Below are positions 53,285 to 61,116 of a stretch of DNA of 64,000 nucleotides, in pieces. Within the stretch, counting starts at the first letter, position 1. The number at the start of each line of letters is the position of its first letter. The notes below the pieces were generated by a model, which saw nothing but the letters and a program-made list of their open reading frames with translations, was not told the DNA's origin and did no database searches. This DNA is from Bacillota bacterium (lineage in GTDB: Bacteria; Bacillota; Clostridia; Lachnospirales; Lachnospiraceae). Position numbers and translations under genes: made by a program. The stretch is taken from contig JAEWMB010000018.1 of assembly GCA_023457255.1 (NCBI GenBank), forward strand, positions 80,560-144,559, read 5' to 3'.

Positions 53285-54472
53285 CTATTCTTTTATGTGT
53301 GAATAAAAAGTTTTCATTTTTCCTGATGGTAAAGGGGAAATCACCTCAACATACTCATAATGAACCATAACATCTTTCCCAAGGCCACTTTTAATATGTT
53401 TGGTCATTATCTCCGACATCTCTTCCCTAAACCCTTTTCCCTTTTGTATCAGGATTAGAAATTCTCTTAAGCTTGTCTGTTCCACACGGAATCCATCCAC
53501 ACAATCTCCATATCGGTCAATTAATTTATAGATTCCTCTTTTAAAAAACAGCTCACCTAAAACATCCGCTGTACCAGCAACAACATCCGCTGTTCTTCCT
53601 CCAAACAAAGATATGACCTGGGAGGTCTCCCCACATTCACACTGCTCCATGGTTACCTTTCCATAATCCTGAATATTATATCTTACCAATGGCATCAATT
53701 TATTGTAGAAACTTGTTATTGTTATTTCGCCGGTATTAAGATCCTCAAATTGCTGCTTGGGCTGTCTGGTTTCCGCATAAAATAAATTATTCTGGACATG
53801 AAGTTTACCATATGGGCATTCATAGGCAATGCACCAGCTTTCAATAGTGCCGTAATGATTAATTGTCTTTGCTCCAAATATCTTTTCTACAAATTCTCTC
53901 TGCTCTTTTGATGCATATTCACCCGCTAATTCGAGAAATTTAATGCTTCCGCAGCTATATTCAACTTCACCCTCTTCGATTAGTTTTGCATATCTTTCAA
54001 AACTGGAAATAGGGCCGGACAGCCATCTTGGGTTTAGTTCCATTAACCGTTTAAAGCACTTAATCATATTATTTTTCTCAAAATTCAGTAGATTTCCAAC
54101 CTTACAGTAAGTGCTTTTATCATAAAGATAAATATAATTATTGATATTTGCTTCTTTGTCCCATTGATGTCTTCTTTTCCAAACATTAATACCCGCAGCC
54201 GTCCGCTCAGCACTTGTTTTTACGCAATTAACCGGTTTTCCGGTTGATCCGCTGGTAAATTCGCTGAATTGGGGCAAGTCAAGTTTTGACAGGTATTCAC
54301 TGTAATGCTCCCTGATGTCTTGTTTCGTTATCACAGGTAATTTATAAAATATATCTTCTATGTTACTGTCTAAGTCTATCTTTCTGCTTTGAATAATCTC
54401 ATGATAAAAGTCATTATTCTTATCCAAAAACTTCAATAGCTTACGTATTTCTTTCTCCTTTTGGATTAACAT
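53285..54472 (-). CDS. PaaK/CapK-like AMP-forming ligase
   Basis: A 395-residue adenylate-forming enzyme of the phenylacetate-CoA ligase (CapK) group: FTSGSTGKPV phosphate loop, INHYGTIES and LVRYNIQDYG. Such enzymes activate aromatic or short carboxylic acids. Its ATG overlaps the carrier-protein stop by seven bases, so it probably loads that carrier or acts on the same substrate as the acyl-AMP ligase at 54823. The substrate is unknown. A cysteine pair in ECGETSQV is typical for PaaK relatives. Confidence 0.85.
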   Translation of the reverse strand: MLIQKEKEIRKLLKFLDKNNDFYHEIIQSRKIDLDSNIEDIFYKLPVITKQDIREHYSEYLSKLDLPQFSEFTSGSTGKPVNCVKTSAERTAAGINVWKRRHQWDKEANINNYIYLYDKSTYCKVGNLLNFEKNNMIKCFKRLMELNPRWLSGPISSFERYAKLIEEGEVEYSCGSIKFLELAGEYASKEQREFVEKIFGAKTINHYGTIESWCIAYECPYGKLHVQNNLFYAETRQPKQQFEDLNTGEITITSFYNKLMPLVRYNIQDYGKVTMEQCECGETSQVISLFGGRTADVVAGTADVLGELFFKRGIYKLIDRYGDCVDGFRVEQTSLREFLILIQKGKGFREEMSEIMTKHIKSGLGKDVMVHYEYVEVISPLPSGKMKTFYSHIKE

Positions 54473-54729
54473 ATGGAATCACCTGCTACTGTTTTTTCAA
54501 TAAATCCTCTCAGTAATCCATAGTTTTGCACAAGTTCGACCAAAGAATCTTCATTTTCAATCGTAATAGCAAACTCCTCCTCAATGCTGCTGATTAATCG
54601 TAACACTTGAATGGAATCAAATAATAAATCATTGATTAAATCTGTCTCCTCTTCAATATCCTCTAAATCAATCCCTATTCTCATCGTCCTTAAAATAATA
54701 TTTTTCAATCTCTCATCTACTGTATTCAT
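54466..54729 (-). CDS. Stand-alone acyl/peptidyl carrier protein
   Basis: An 87-residue carrier protein: helix, acidic loop DLINDLLFDSIQVLRLIS with the phosphopantetheine serine in DSIQ, then two helices. I start at ATG 54729 behind AGGAAAC; a TTG-started frame reaching 54774 adds 15 residues with a weak ribosome binding site. It lies between two adenylating enzymes, so it should be charged by one or both. No phosphopantetheinyl transferase gene is visible in this operon. Confidence 0.85.
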   Translation of the reverse strand: MNTVDERLKNIILRTMRIGIDLEDIEEETDLINDLLFDSIQVLRLISSIEEEFAITIENEDSLVELVQNYGLLRGFIEKTVAGDSIC

Positions 54730-54822
54730 TCTGCTGCCGTTTCCTATTGCAAACTTGCTGCAATACCGCCACAAATAGATAGGTTCAAGACTTCCTATGT
54801 GGCACCCCTTTCTATATTATTT

Positions 54823-56328
54823 TTATATTTCCTCAAAAACCTGTTTACGCATGATTTTGTTACTCACCGTTTTCTTAAGTTCCTTTACCTGATATATTTT
54901 TCCCGGAATCTTATAATCTTCCAACGCTTTCTTACAATGCTTCAGAACCTGAAAGAGACTTAATACTTCCTCCCCGTCAGGAACAACGTATGCAACGATT
55001 TCCTCACCAACCAGGTCGTCTGCTTCTCCTCTGACAAGCACTTCTTTCATTCCCGGATATCCCATTAGTACGGCTTCTATTTCTTCCGGATAGATGTTCT
55101 TACCACTTTTGATAATCATATTATCTTTTCTTCCTTTTACATATAAATATCCATCCGTATCCAACCATCCTAAATCCCCTGTTAATAAATATCCGTCAAC
55201 TAATGCCGCCTTCGTCTTCTCTTCGTTTTTATAGTATCCCATCATAACATTAGGCCCTTTTACACAAATCTCCCCTTGCTCATAGGCCTGTGCTTCTTTT
55301 TGGTCGACCATTATTTTAACCTCTACTCCTTTTAGCGGAATTCCGCTGGAACCCTCTTTGGATAATAAGTCCTCTCGCTTAATATAAGTAACCCTTGGCG
55401 CTGCTTCCGTAAGGCCATAGGAATATATTAAGTTTACGTTCGGGAATTTATCTGCTAATTCTCTTATTTTATGAATAGCCATACTTGCACCATAAAAATT
55501 AATAATCCGCAGAGAATTCATATCAAATTTATGAAATTCACCATGGGCTATCATAGCAGTTAAGATAGTCGGAACACCAAACAGGACAGTAATCTTATCA
55601 TTAGAAATTGCGTCCATTATACTTGCTGCAGTAATAAATCCTACCTGTATGTGGAGTAAGCAGCCGTTATGTATTGATACCAGCATCTCTCCGGTAATAC
55701 TGGAGGAGTGATTGATATTTTTCATTAACAATACTCTGTCCTCACTGGTTAAGGACAAATATTCGGAGATAGCTTTTACATTACTTAAGATATTATTGTT
55801 TGAGAGCATGATCCCTTTTGGAAGATTCGTAGTACCGGAAGAAAATAAAATAATACCGGGGCTATTATCCCTGTAATATGGCTCACCCATTAATCCAGGG
55901 TTATAATCAATAGTCTCTATTGTTATTGAACTGCCATTGTCTTCTATGTAAAGTACTTTTTCCAGATGATTTACCGACTCTTCTAACGCTAGTTCTATTT
56001 TTTTCTTATATTTCTTCAGGGTCAGAATGCATCTGATCTCATAATGCTCAACGATACTTTTTAATTTACTTTCTCCCAGATTCATATATAGTGGAAGGAT
56101 GGTTCCCCCTGCCTTGTTGATTGCAAAGAAGCTTTCCACAAACTCCATGCTGTTATCCATTGCTAAAAGGATGTTATTACCTGCAATTCCTTTGTACTTT
56201 TTTAATTCGCCCGCTATGAAATTAACCATATTGCTTAGCTCGGAATACGTTTTCACATTACTATTACAAATAACCGCTGTCTTATCACCCCATTTTTTTA
56301 CCGCATCCTCTAATAGGTCATAAATCAT
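54823..56328 (-). CDS. Acyl-AMP ligase / fatty-acid-CoA ligase-like
   Basis: A 501-residue ANL-family enzyme, first gene of the operon. Motifs are ILFSSGTTNLPKGI, YSYGLTEAAPR, LLTGDLGWLDTDGYLYVKGR, and the late KTVSNKIMRKQ with the catalytic lysine. Overall it resembles medium-chain or aryl acid ligases that load carrier proteins. The start is ATG behind GAGGAGGATGGAG, and a consensus-like promoter is 140 bases upstream. It probably supplies the acyl starter of the product; which acid cannot be read from sequence. Confidence 0.88.
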   Translation of the reverse strand: MIYDLLEDAVKKWGDKTAVICNSNVKTYSELSNMVNFIAGELKKYKGIAGNNILLAMDNSMEFVESFFAINKAGGTILPLYMNLGESKLKSIVEHYEIRCILTLKKYKKKIELALEESVNHLEKVLYIEDNGSSITIETIDYNPGLMGEPYYRDNSPGIILFSSGTTNLPKGIMLSNNNILSNVKAISEYLSLTSEDRVLLMKNINHSSSITGEMLVSIHNGCLLHIQVGFITAASIMDAISNDKITVLFGVPTILTAMIAHGEFHKFDMNSLRIINFYGASMAIHKIRELADKFPNVNLIYSYGLTEAAPRVTYIKREDLLSKEGSSGIPLKGVEVKIMVDQKEAQAYEQGEICVKGPNVMMGYYKNEEKTKAALVDGYLLTGDLGWLDTDGYLYVKGRKDNMIIKSGKNIYPEEIEAVLMGYPGMKEVLVRGEADDLVGEEIVAYVVPDGEEVLSLFQVLKHCKKALEDYKIPGKIYQVKELKKTVSNKIMRKQVFEEI

Positions 56329-56467
56329 TCTCCATCCTCCTCACAATATTTTGCCTCCTATGGCTGTTCCTTATTTGGCAGTCCCAAGTCTTTCTCCCAC
56401 TTAAAGAGTAGTAGAAGGCTCTCTTAATCGATTAAATCAATATTAATCTGTAATAATCTTTTTCCTA

Positions 56468-56495
56468 ATTTTACCTTATCTGTACGATTTGTCAA
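56468..56495 (-). promoter_or_regulatory. Promoter of the NRPS operon
   Basis: TTGACA (56490-56495) and TAAAAT (56468-56473) on the minus strand are 16 bases apart, upstream of the acyl-AMP ligase gene. AATCGATT-like palindromic sequence flanks both ends (about 56424-56440 and 56492-56502), possible binding sites. Confidence 0.7.
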
Positions 56496-56576
56496 TCGAT
56501 TTTTGTATTATTATTACTTTATTTTACTAAATATGTCATATTTTAGGACAAAATTACTATAAGAGTCTTCCTGTTA

Positions 56577-56755
56577 GATAATAAACGTGAGATAATAAAC
56601 CGTGAGATGTAAAACCAGATGCATTTTTGTACGCCCAGAATCAATCTTTGTAAGCGAGAATAAATATTTGTAAACGAAACGCAACTTTTACCCCTGTTTT
56701 TAAGCGAGAATCTATTTTTGTAACCAAGATGCAGTTTGATTTTTACTGGTTAAAT
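56577..56755. repeat. Degenerate tandem repeats upstream of the NRPS operon
   Basis: Two copies of GATAATAAACCGTGA-like sequence (about 56577-56606) are followed by a 20-base family AGAATAAATATTTGTAAACG, with clear copies at 56637, 56657 and 56707 and weaker ones at 56618 and 56728. No frame uses them. They resemble in style, but not sequence, the array at 50771-50921. Confidence 0.75.
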
Positions 56756-56858
56756 GCAAAAGTAAATTCCGGTATTTTTCAGTAGATGGAATTTACTCTT
56801 GCACACTGTTTCATAAAAGGGTAAAAATAGCTATAATTTTAGATAGTTATCTATCTGT

Positions 56859-56996
56859 ATGAAAGTTTTAGTTACTTCTCGCGAGGGAATTAACCAGACT
56901 GCAAAGGATATGCAAAAACTTGACAATTTGATTTCACTATGCAAAGTTAATGAAGCAATCCGAGATAACAAACACTTAATACATTTTGGAATTTAA
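56859..56996 (+). CDS. Very short ORF of uncertain status
   Basis: A 45-codon frame from ATG to TAA, product containing LISLCKVNEAIRDNKHLIHFG. No ribosome binding site is visible; instead the palindrome AGATAGTTATCTATCT lies just before the start. It ends right at a strong terminator. It may be the remains of a longer gene. Confidence 0.2.
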   Translation: MKVLVTSREGINQTAKDMQKLDNLISLCKVNEAIRDNKHLIHFGI

Positions 56997-56998
56997 GT

Positions 56999-57059
56999 AA
57001 AAAAATATCCCTCTTATCGCTGAAATAGAATATAATTCAGTATAAGAGAGATATTTTTT
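56999..57059. terminator. Strong bidirectional terminator
   Basis: AAAAAATATCCCTCTTAT pairs with ATAAGAGAGATATTTTTT (one mismatch) and an inner CTGAA/TTCAG pair closes the loop. A and T runs on both sides serve both strands. It separates the NRPS operon region from the lipoprotein group. Confidence 0.85.
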
Positions 57060-57062
57060 ATT

Positions 57063-57290
57063 TGATTATAAAGATTATTACCACTTAAGTCCAAAACTAA
57101 CTAAATCACCTGATGGAACATTTAAGAATCCTTTTACAACATGTAAGTAAAAAGTACTTCATTCCTATCTAACAACATTAAGAACTACACCAGGTACATT
57201 CCGTACAGGTGTTAAATTCTCTGATATAACTGTTTGTCTAACAAACTCCCATCTTGCCGGACTTTGTAGCCATCTTCGTTGATTTTATTA
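57063..57290 (-). pseudogene. Possible degraded gene remnant
   Basis: On the minus strand two protein-like pieces appear in different frames: one including SENLTPVRNVPGVVLNVV and then one ending VPSGDLVSFGLKW before TAA (stop near 57083). There is no start or ribosome binding site. I do not recognise the parent gene. The rest of the 962-base gap 56329-57290 holds the promoter, repeats, short ORF and terminator listed separately. Confidence 0.25.
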
Positions 57291-57845
57291 TCATTTTTCT
57301 TGACTGACTGAAAAGGTTACTGTGATACTACCGGAGCCAACCGCATCGGCAAGTCCGCCGGAATCTTCAATGTTGCCCAGGCGGGTATAACTATATCCGG
57401 TGAAAAAACTCTCATAGAACAATACCAAGCAATCTGTGCCAAAGAGCATGAGATCGCCGGCCTTAATATTTCCCACCCGCTCACTGTCGGTAGGAAATTC
57501 CTCTGAAAAGAAGTGGAACTTTTCATTCCCATTCAGTTCGTCCATACTCACGGTCAGAGGAAGTTTCTCCAGTAATGCCCGTGTAGTTTCATTGTCATAT
57601 AGGATTGCTGTAAAGTTTTTATCACCAACCTGTATGTTGATAACCGGCATGTTATTTTCTGTTTGTACGTCCTGATTGGCAGATAGCGTTTCTTCCTGTG
57701 TACCGGCATCTGATGGGATGGAGGAAGGTTCGGTGGTACTCACAGTAGGTTCAGCCGTTGAAGTATTCGGTAAGGAATTCCTCGAACAGCCATCCAGAGC
57801 AATCACACACACCATAAAAAGCACTACGGATCTTATTTTTTTCAT
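57291..57845 (-). CDS. Lipoprotein with cyclophilin-like domain
   Basis: A 184-residue lipoprotein. Signal peptide and lipobox IALDGC (lipidated C20), a Thr/Ser/Glu-rich linker (22-65), then a cyclophilin-like domain (about 68-180; TAILYDNETTRALLEKLPL and GDLMLFGTDCLVLFYESF). Such domains accompany flavodoxins and aldo/keto reductases in Firmicutes. Activity as a peptidyl-prolyl isomerase is doubtful. It is last in a minus-strand group with the FMN reductase and acetyltransferase genes. Confidence 0.88.
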   Translation of the reverse strand: MKKIRSVVLFMVCVIALDGCSRNSLPNTSTAEPTVSTTEPSSIPSDAGTQEETLSANQDVQTENNMPVINIQVGDKNFTAILYDNETTRALLEKLPLTVSMDELNGNEKFHFFSEEFPTDSERVGNIKAGDLMLFGTDCLVLFYESFFTGYSYTRLGNIEDSGGLADAVGSGSITVTFSVSQEK

Positions 57846-57864
57846 TCCCTTCCCCCTCTACGCA

Positions 57865-58404
57865 TTAAAGCATCTTACCCATTTCATGGGCTTCCCGAAG
57901 AGCAGGATTTCCTTCGATGTCACCGGTACTTGCCACCCCAAGACCCCGCACAACACCTTTCAGGCTTGTTTTTCCAAAACAGTCAATCCAGCCCTGCAAC
58001 CCTTTGACGGCACCATCCATCGCACTTTCTTCTTCCTCTGCGGCAGATGCCAGCAAATAGATGTCACGGAAAGAATAGTTAGAAGGATACAAAGGATTGG
58101 AGCGGTCTAACATAGTTTTCATCTGCCCGCTCATTTCATAAAAATAAACCGGTGTAGCAAAAGCGATGACCTCGGCAGTCAGCATTTTTTGTACGATGAT
58201 ATCGGCATCGTCATGGATGACACATCTCTGCGTTTTTTGGCACGCCAGGCAGCCTGTGCAAAAGTTAATTGTCTTATCATGCAAAGAAACCATCTCGATA
58301 CGGTGTCCTGCTTGCCGTGCTCCTTTTGCAAATTCCTCTGCCAAGGCTTCAGAATTGCTGCCCTTACGGGGGCTTGTGGAAATAATCATAACTTTTTTAC
58401 TCAC
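57865..58404 (-). CDS. NADPH-dependent FMN reductase / flavodoxin-like protein
   Basis: A 179-residue flavoprotein with the FMN phosphate loop MIISTSPRKGSNSEALAEEF (STSPRKGSNS), a CxxC-type segment FCTGCLACQKTQRC that may hold a redox or Fe-S centre, and FATPVYFYEMSGQMKTMLDR. I start at GTG 58404, with GGAGG six bases before, which overlaps the acetyltransferase stop by eight bases. It reduces quinones, flavins or metal ions; the true substrate is unknown. Confidence 0.88.
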   Translation of the reverse strand: MSKKVMIISTSPRKGSNSEALAEEFAKGARQAGHRIEMVSLHDKTINFCTGCLACQKTQRCVIHDDADIIVQKMLTAEVIAFATPVYFYEMSGQMKTMLDRSNPLYPSNYSFRDIYLLASAAEEEESAMDGAVKGLQGWIDCFGKTSLKGVVRGLGVASTGDIEGNPALREAHEMGKML

Positions 58405-58987
58405 TATTTTCCTCCTTGGAAGTAACAATATCTTTGATGAGTTTAGCTGGAATACCGCCTACAATGGTGTTTGCCGCAGCATCCTTTGTCACCACCGCGC
58501 CAGCGGCGACGATAGCCCCGTCCTCGATGGTTACACCGGGAAGTATGGTTGCATTAGCTCCAATCCAGACATTTTTCCCAATGACAATAGGTGCGGGGTG
58601 CATACTGCCACGATTTTCGGGTACAAGATCATGATTGAGGGTAGCCATCACCACATTGTGCCCAATCAAGGCACCATCCCCAATAGCAATGCCGCCTTGG
58701 TCCTGGAACTTACACCCTGCATTGATAAATACATTCTTTCCAATCGTAATGTTTTTACCGCAATCTGTATGGAAGGGTGGAAACAGGGCAAAATTTTCAT
58801 CGATTGACTTACCTGTAAGCCTTTCCATTAAAATGCGGATTTCCCCCGGCGTGTGATAAGCATTGTTGAGTTCTGCCGTAATCCGCAGTGCTTCCTGGCT
58901 TACCTCGTGCATAAAGAGATGTACTTCCGACCCTTCGTTAACGGTCAGTCCACGGTTTAAATGGTCTAAAAATTCATTGATATTCAT
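58397..58987 (-). CDS. Maa-type sugar O-acetyltransferase
   Basis: A 196-residue left-handed beta-helix acetyltransferase like maltose and galactoside O-acetyltransferases. The N-terminal helices carry AYHTPGEIRILMERLTG; hexapeptide repeats begin near 75 (GKNITIGKNVFINAG), and the catalytic histidine is in LNHDLVPENRG. The end shows VVTKDAAANTIVGGIPAKLI. Acetyl-CoA is the donor. The start is ATG behind GGGAGATATATCAA. Upstream lies the scar of an alcohol dehydrogenase gene. Confidence 0.9.
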   Translation of the reverse strand: MNINEFLDHLNRGLTVNEGSEVHLFMHEVSQEALRITAELNNAYHTPGEIRILMERLTGKSIDENFALFPPFHTDCGKNITIGKNVFINAGCKFQDQGGIAIGDGALIGHNVVMATLNHDLVPENRGSMHPAPIVIGKNVWIGANATILPGVTIEDGAIVAAGAVVTKDAAANTIVGGIPAKLIKDIVTSKEENSE

Positions 58988-59013
58988 TTGATATATCTCC
59001 CTGCCTCTGCTAA

Positions 59014-59092
59014 TTAACGATATGATTTACTAAAGATTTGTACACAGTCCTCATGAGACAAAACGTGCCGGTACATACATATTGAAACTCAT
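59014..59092 (-). pseudogene. Scar of an iron-containing alcohol dehydrogenase gene
   Basis: Behind a fine ribosome binding site (AAAAGGAGAATGAGATT) the frame begins MSFNMYVPARFV, like the first residues of iron-type alcohol dehydrogenases, then hits TGA. One frame over, SHEDCVQIFSKSYR and a stop follow, which looks like the last residues of such a protein. The two ends are joined within a few bases, so almost the whole gene (over 1 kb) is gone. Assignment rests on short matches from memory. Confidence 0.45.
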
Positions 59093-59320
59093 AATCTCAT
59101 TCTCCTTTTATTTTTTAACCGGTAATTAAATAGTCAAGATAATCCTATTTTCGCGGCTGTCATGTAACTTATCCAAGAGCAGAAACCTTTTATCATTCCT
59201 CTGCTCTTAATTTTATTATATAAGGAAACACTATCAATATCAAATGCTCATATAGAATGGGCTCCCATAGCTTACAGGAATATCAAAAAAGATTATATTA
59301 TAAAGTAGGAGAAAAGAAAG

Positions 59321-59416
59321 ATGGAATTTCGTATCTTACGTTATTTTTGACAGTCACAAGGGAAGAAAGCATTACAGGAGCGGTGAGAGTACTAAATGTC
59401 ACACAGCCAACCCATA
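59321..59416 (+). pseudogene. Frameshifted, truncated LysR regulator gene
   Basis: ATG 59321 behind TAGGAG starts MEFRILRYF, the classic LysR beginning. One base is missing in a T run at 59341-59348, and the next frame continues LTVTREESITGAVRVLNVTQPT, the helix-turn-helix. Sequence similarity to LysR ends around 59405-59416, exactly where ribH ends on the other strand. About 85 percent of the gene is lost. Confidence 0.75.
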
Positions 59417-59884
59417 TCAGTCTTGCATATCTCGAATCAGGTTTATCATTTCAATTGCACCAACCGCACAATCAAACCCCTTATTGCCGGCCTTAGTGCC
59501 AGCCCGTTCAATCGCTTGCTCAATATTCTCAGTTGTCAGCACACCAAACATGACTGGAATGCCACTGTTCAGGGATATATGGGCAATGCCCTTGGATACC
59601 TCACTGCACACATAATCGTAATGAGTGGTACTTCCTCGAATCACGGCACCAAGGCAGATGATCGCATCGTATTTCCCGCTTTTCGCCATTTTGGAGGCAA
59701 TAAGCGGGATTTCAAATGCTCCGGGTACCCATGCAAGGTCGATGCTATCCTCGCTGACCTCATGACGTTTCAGCCCGTCAAGAGCACCGCCCAGCAGCTT
59801 GCTTGTAATAAATTCATTAAACCGCGCGGCAACAATACCAATCCGAATGTCCTTGGATACGAGTTTTCCTTCAAAAGTTTTCAT
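59417..59884 (-). CDS. ribH: 6,7-dimethyl-8-ribityllumazine synthase
   Basis: A 155-residue lumazine synthase, last gene of the rib operon. Key pieces are IGIVAARFNEFITSKLL, WVPGAFEIPL, GAVIRGSTTHYDYV and FGVLTTENIEQA, with the catalytic histidine in THYDY. I start at ATG 59884, behind AAAGGAG; the frame beginning at 59905 would place the ribosome binding site inside the gene. Its stop lies at the junction with the broken LysR gene. Confidence 0.96.
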   Translation of the reverse strand: MKTFEGKLVSKDIRIGIVAARFNEFITSKLLGGALDGLKRHEVSEDSIDLAWVPGAFEIPLIASKMAKSGKYDAIICLGAVIRGSTTHYDYVCSEVSKGIAHISLNSGIPVMFGVLTTENIEQAIERAGTKAGNKGFDCAVGAIEMINLIRDMQD

Positions 59885-59905
59885 TGTTGTAATCTCCTTT
59901 TTCAT

Positions 59906-61105
59906 TTAATAATGTAAGATATGACCCATTTTTTTCTGCTTGGTTTTTAGGTAGAATAAGTCATGCCCGGTAGCATCCATTTGAATCGGAACACGCTCGG
60001 TGATTTCCATACCAAACCCGGAAAGCTGATAAACCTTGTCAGGGTTATTGGTCAGCAGGCGCAAGGTCTTGGCGCCAATGTCATGCAAAATCTGTGCGCC
60101 GATAAAATATTCCCGCATATCTCCCGGAAAGCCAAGAGCCAGATTCGCTTCCAGGGTATCCATACCCTGATCCTGAAGCGCATAGGCTTTTAGTTTATTG
60201 ATCAGACCAATTCCACGGCCTTCCTGGCGCATATAAAGCAAAATGCCCCTGCCTTCTTTTTCAATTTGCGTCATGGCAGCCTCAAACTGCTGGCCGCAGT
60301 CACAGCGCACGGAACCGAACGCATCCCCGGTCAGGCACTCGGAATGAACACGGCATAGCAGATTTTCTCCATTACCAATCTCACCCTTGACTAACGCCAC
60401 ATGATGCTCCCCGTTGAGTTTGCTGATGTATCCGTAAGCTTTGAAATCACCATATGTTGTTGGCAGAAGGGTACAGGTTACCTGCTCCACAAGCTTTTCA
60501 TTTCTTTTGCGGTATTCCTGCAGGGCTTTGATAGTAACCATTTTAAGCTCCCATTTCTGCGCCAGCTCCATCAGTTCCGGCGTGCGCATCATAGTTCCGT
60601 CCTCCCGCATAATTTCACAGCAAAGTCCGCATTCCTTTAACCCGGCCAGCCGCATCAAGTCTACAGTGGCTTCGGTATGTCCGTTTCGCTCCAATACTCC
60701 ATTTTTCTTTGCAAGGAGCGGGAACATATGACCGGGGCGGCGAAAGTCCTCCGGTTTGCTTTCATCCGCTGCACATTTTAAGGCAGTAATGCTCCGCTCT
60801 GCTGCCGAAATACCGGTGGTGGTATCTACATGGTCAACGGATACCGTAAACGCTGTTTCGTGGGTATCCTTGTTGTCGCAGACCATTTGGGGGAATTGCA
60901 GCTTCTGGCAGAGTTCTTCACTCATGGGCATACAAATCAGACCTTTTCCATGAACCGCCATAAAATTTACGTTTTCGGTGGTGGCAAACTCAGCGGCACA
61001 GATAAAGTCTCCTTCGTTTTCTCTGTCCTCATCGTCTGCAACCAGAATGATTTTTCCAAGGCGAAGGTCTTCTAACGCCTCTTCGATTGTGCTGAATTGA
61101 AACAT
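59906..61105 (-). CDS. ribBA: Bifunctional DHBP synthase / GTP cyclohydrolase II
   Basis: A 399-residue fusion. Residues 1-200 are 3,4-dihydroxy-2-butanone 4-phosphate synthase (DDEDRENEGDFI, RPGHMFPL, HTEATVDLMRLAG); residues 205-399 are GTP cyclohydrolase II with the zinc cysteines in RVHSECLTGDAFGSVRCDCG and the RQEGRGIGL loop. It supplies both precursors of riboflavin. It lies 11 bases after ribE and 21 before ribH. Confidence 0.96.
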   Translation of the reverse strand: MFQFSTIEEALEDLRLGKIILVADDEDRENEGDFICAAEFATTENVNFMAVHGKGLICMPMSEELCQKLQFPQMVCDNKDTHETAFTVSVDHVDTTTGISAAERSITALKCAADESKPEDFRRPGHMFPLLAKKNGVLERNGHTEATVDLMRLAGLKECGLCCEIMREDGTMMRTPELMELAQKWELKMVTIKALQEYRKRNEKLVEQVTCTLLPTTYGDFKAYGYISKLNGEHHVALVKGEIGNGENLLCRVHSECLTGDAFGSVRCDCGQQFEAAMTQIEKEGRGILLYMRQEGRGIGLINKLKAYALQDQGMDTLEANLALGFPGDMREYFIGAQILHDIGAKTLRLLTNNPDKVYQLSGFGMEITERVPIQMDATGHDLFYLKTKQKKMGHILHY

Positions 61106-61116
61106 TTTGATTCCTC

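Noticed and set aside
58166..58807. Plus-strand ORF of 213 codons
   Set aside because: It is antisense to the FMN reductase and acetyltransferase genes, both of which have clear motifs and starts.
59257..59496. Intact 79-residue plus-strand gene
   Set aside because: The frame is the shifted remainder of a LysR gene that runs on antisense into ribH; it is better called a pseudogene.
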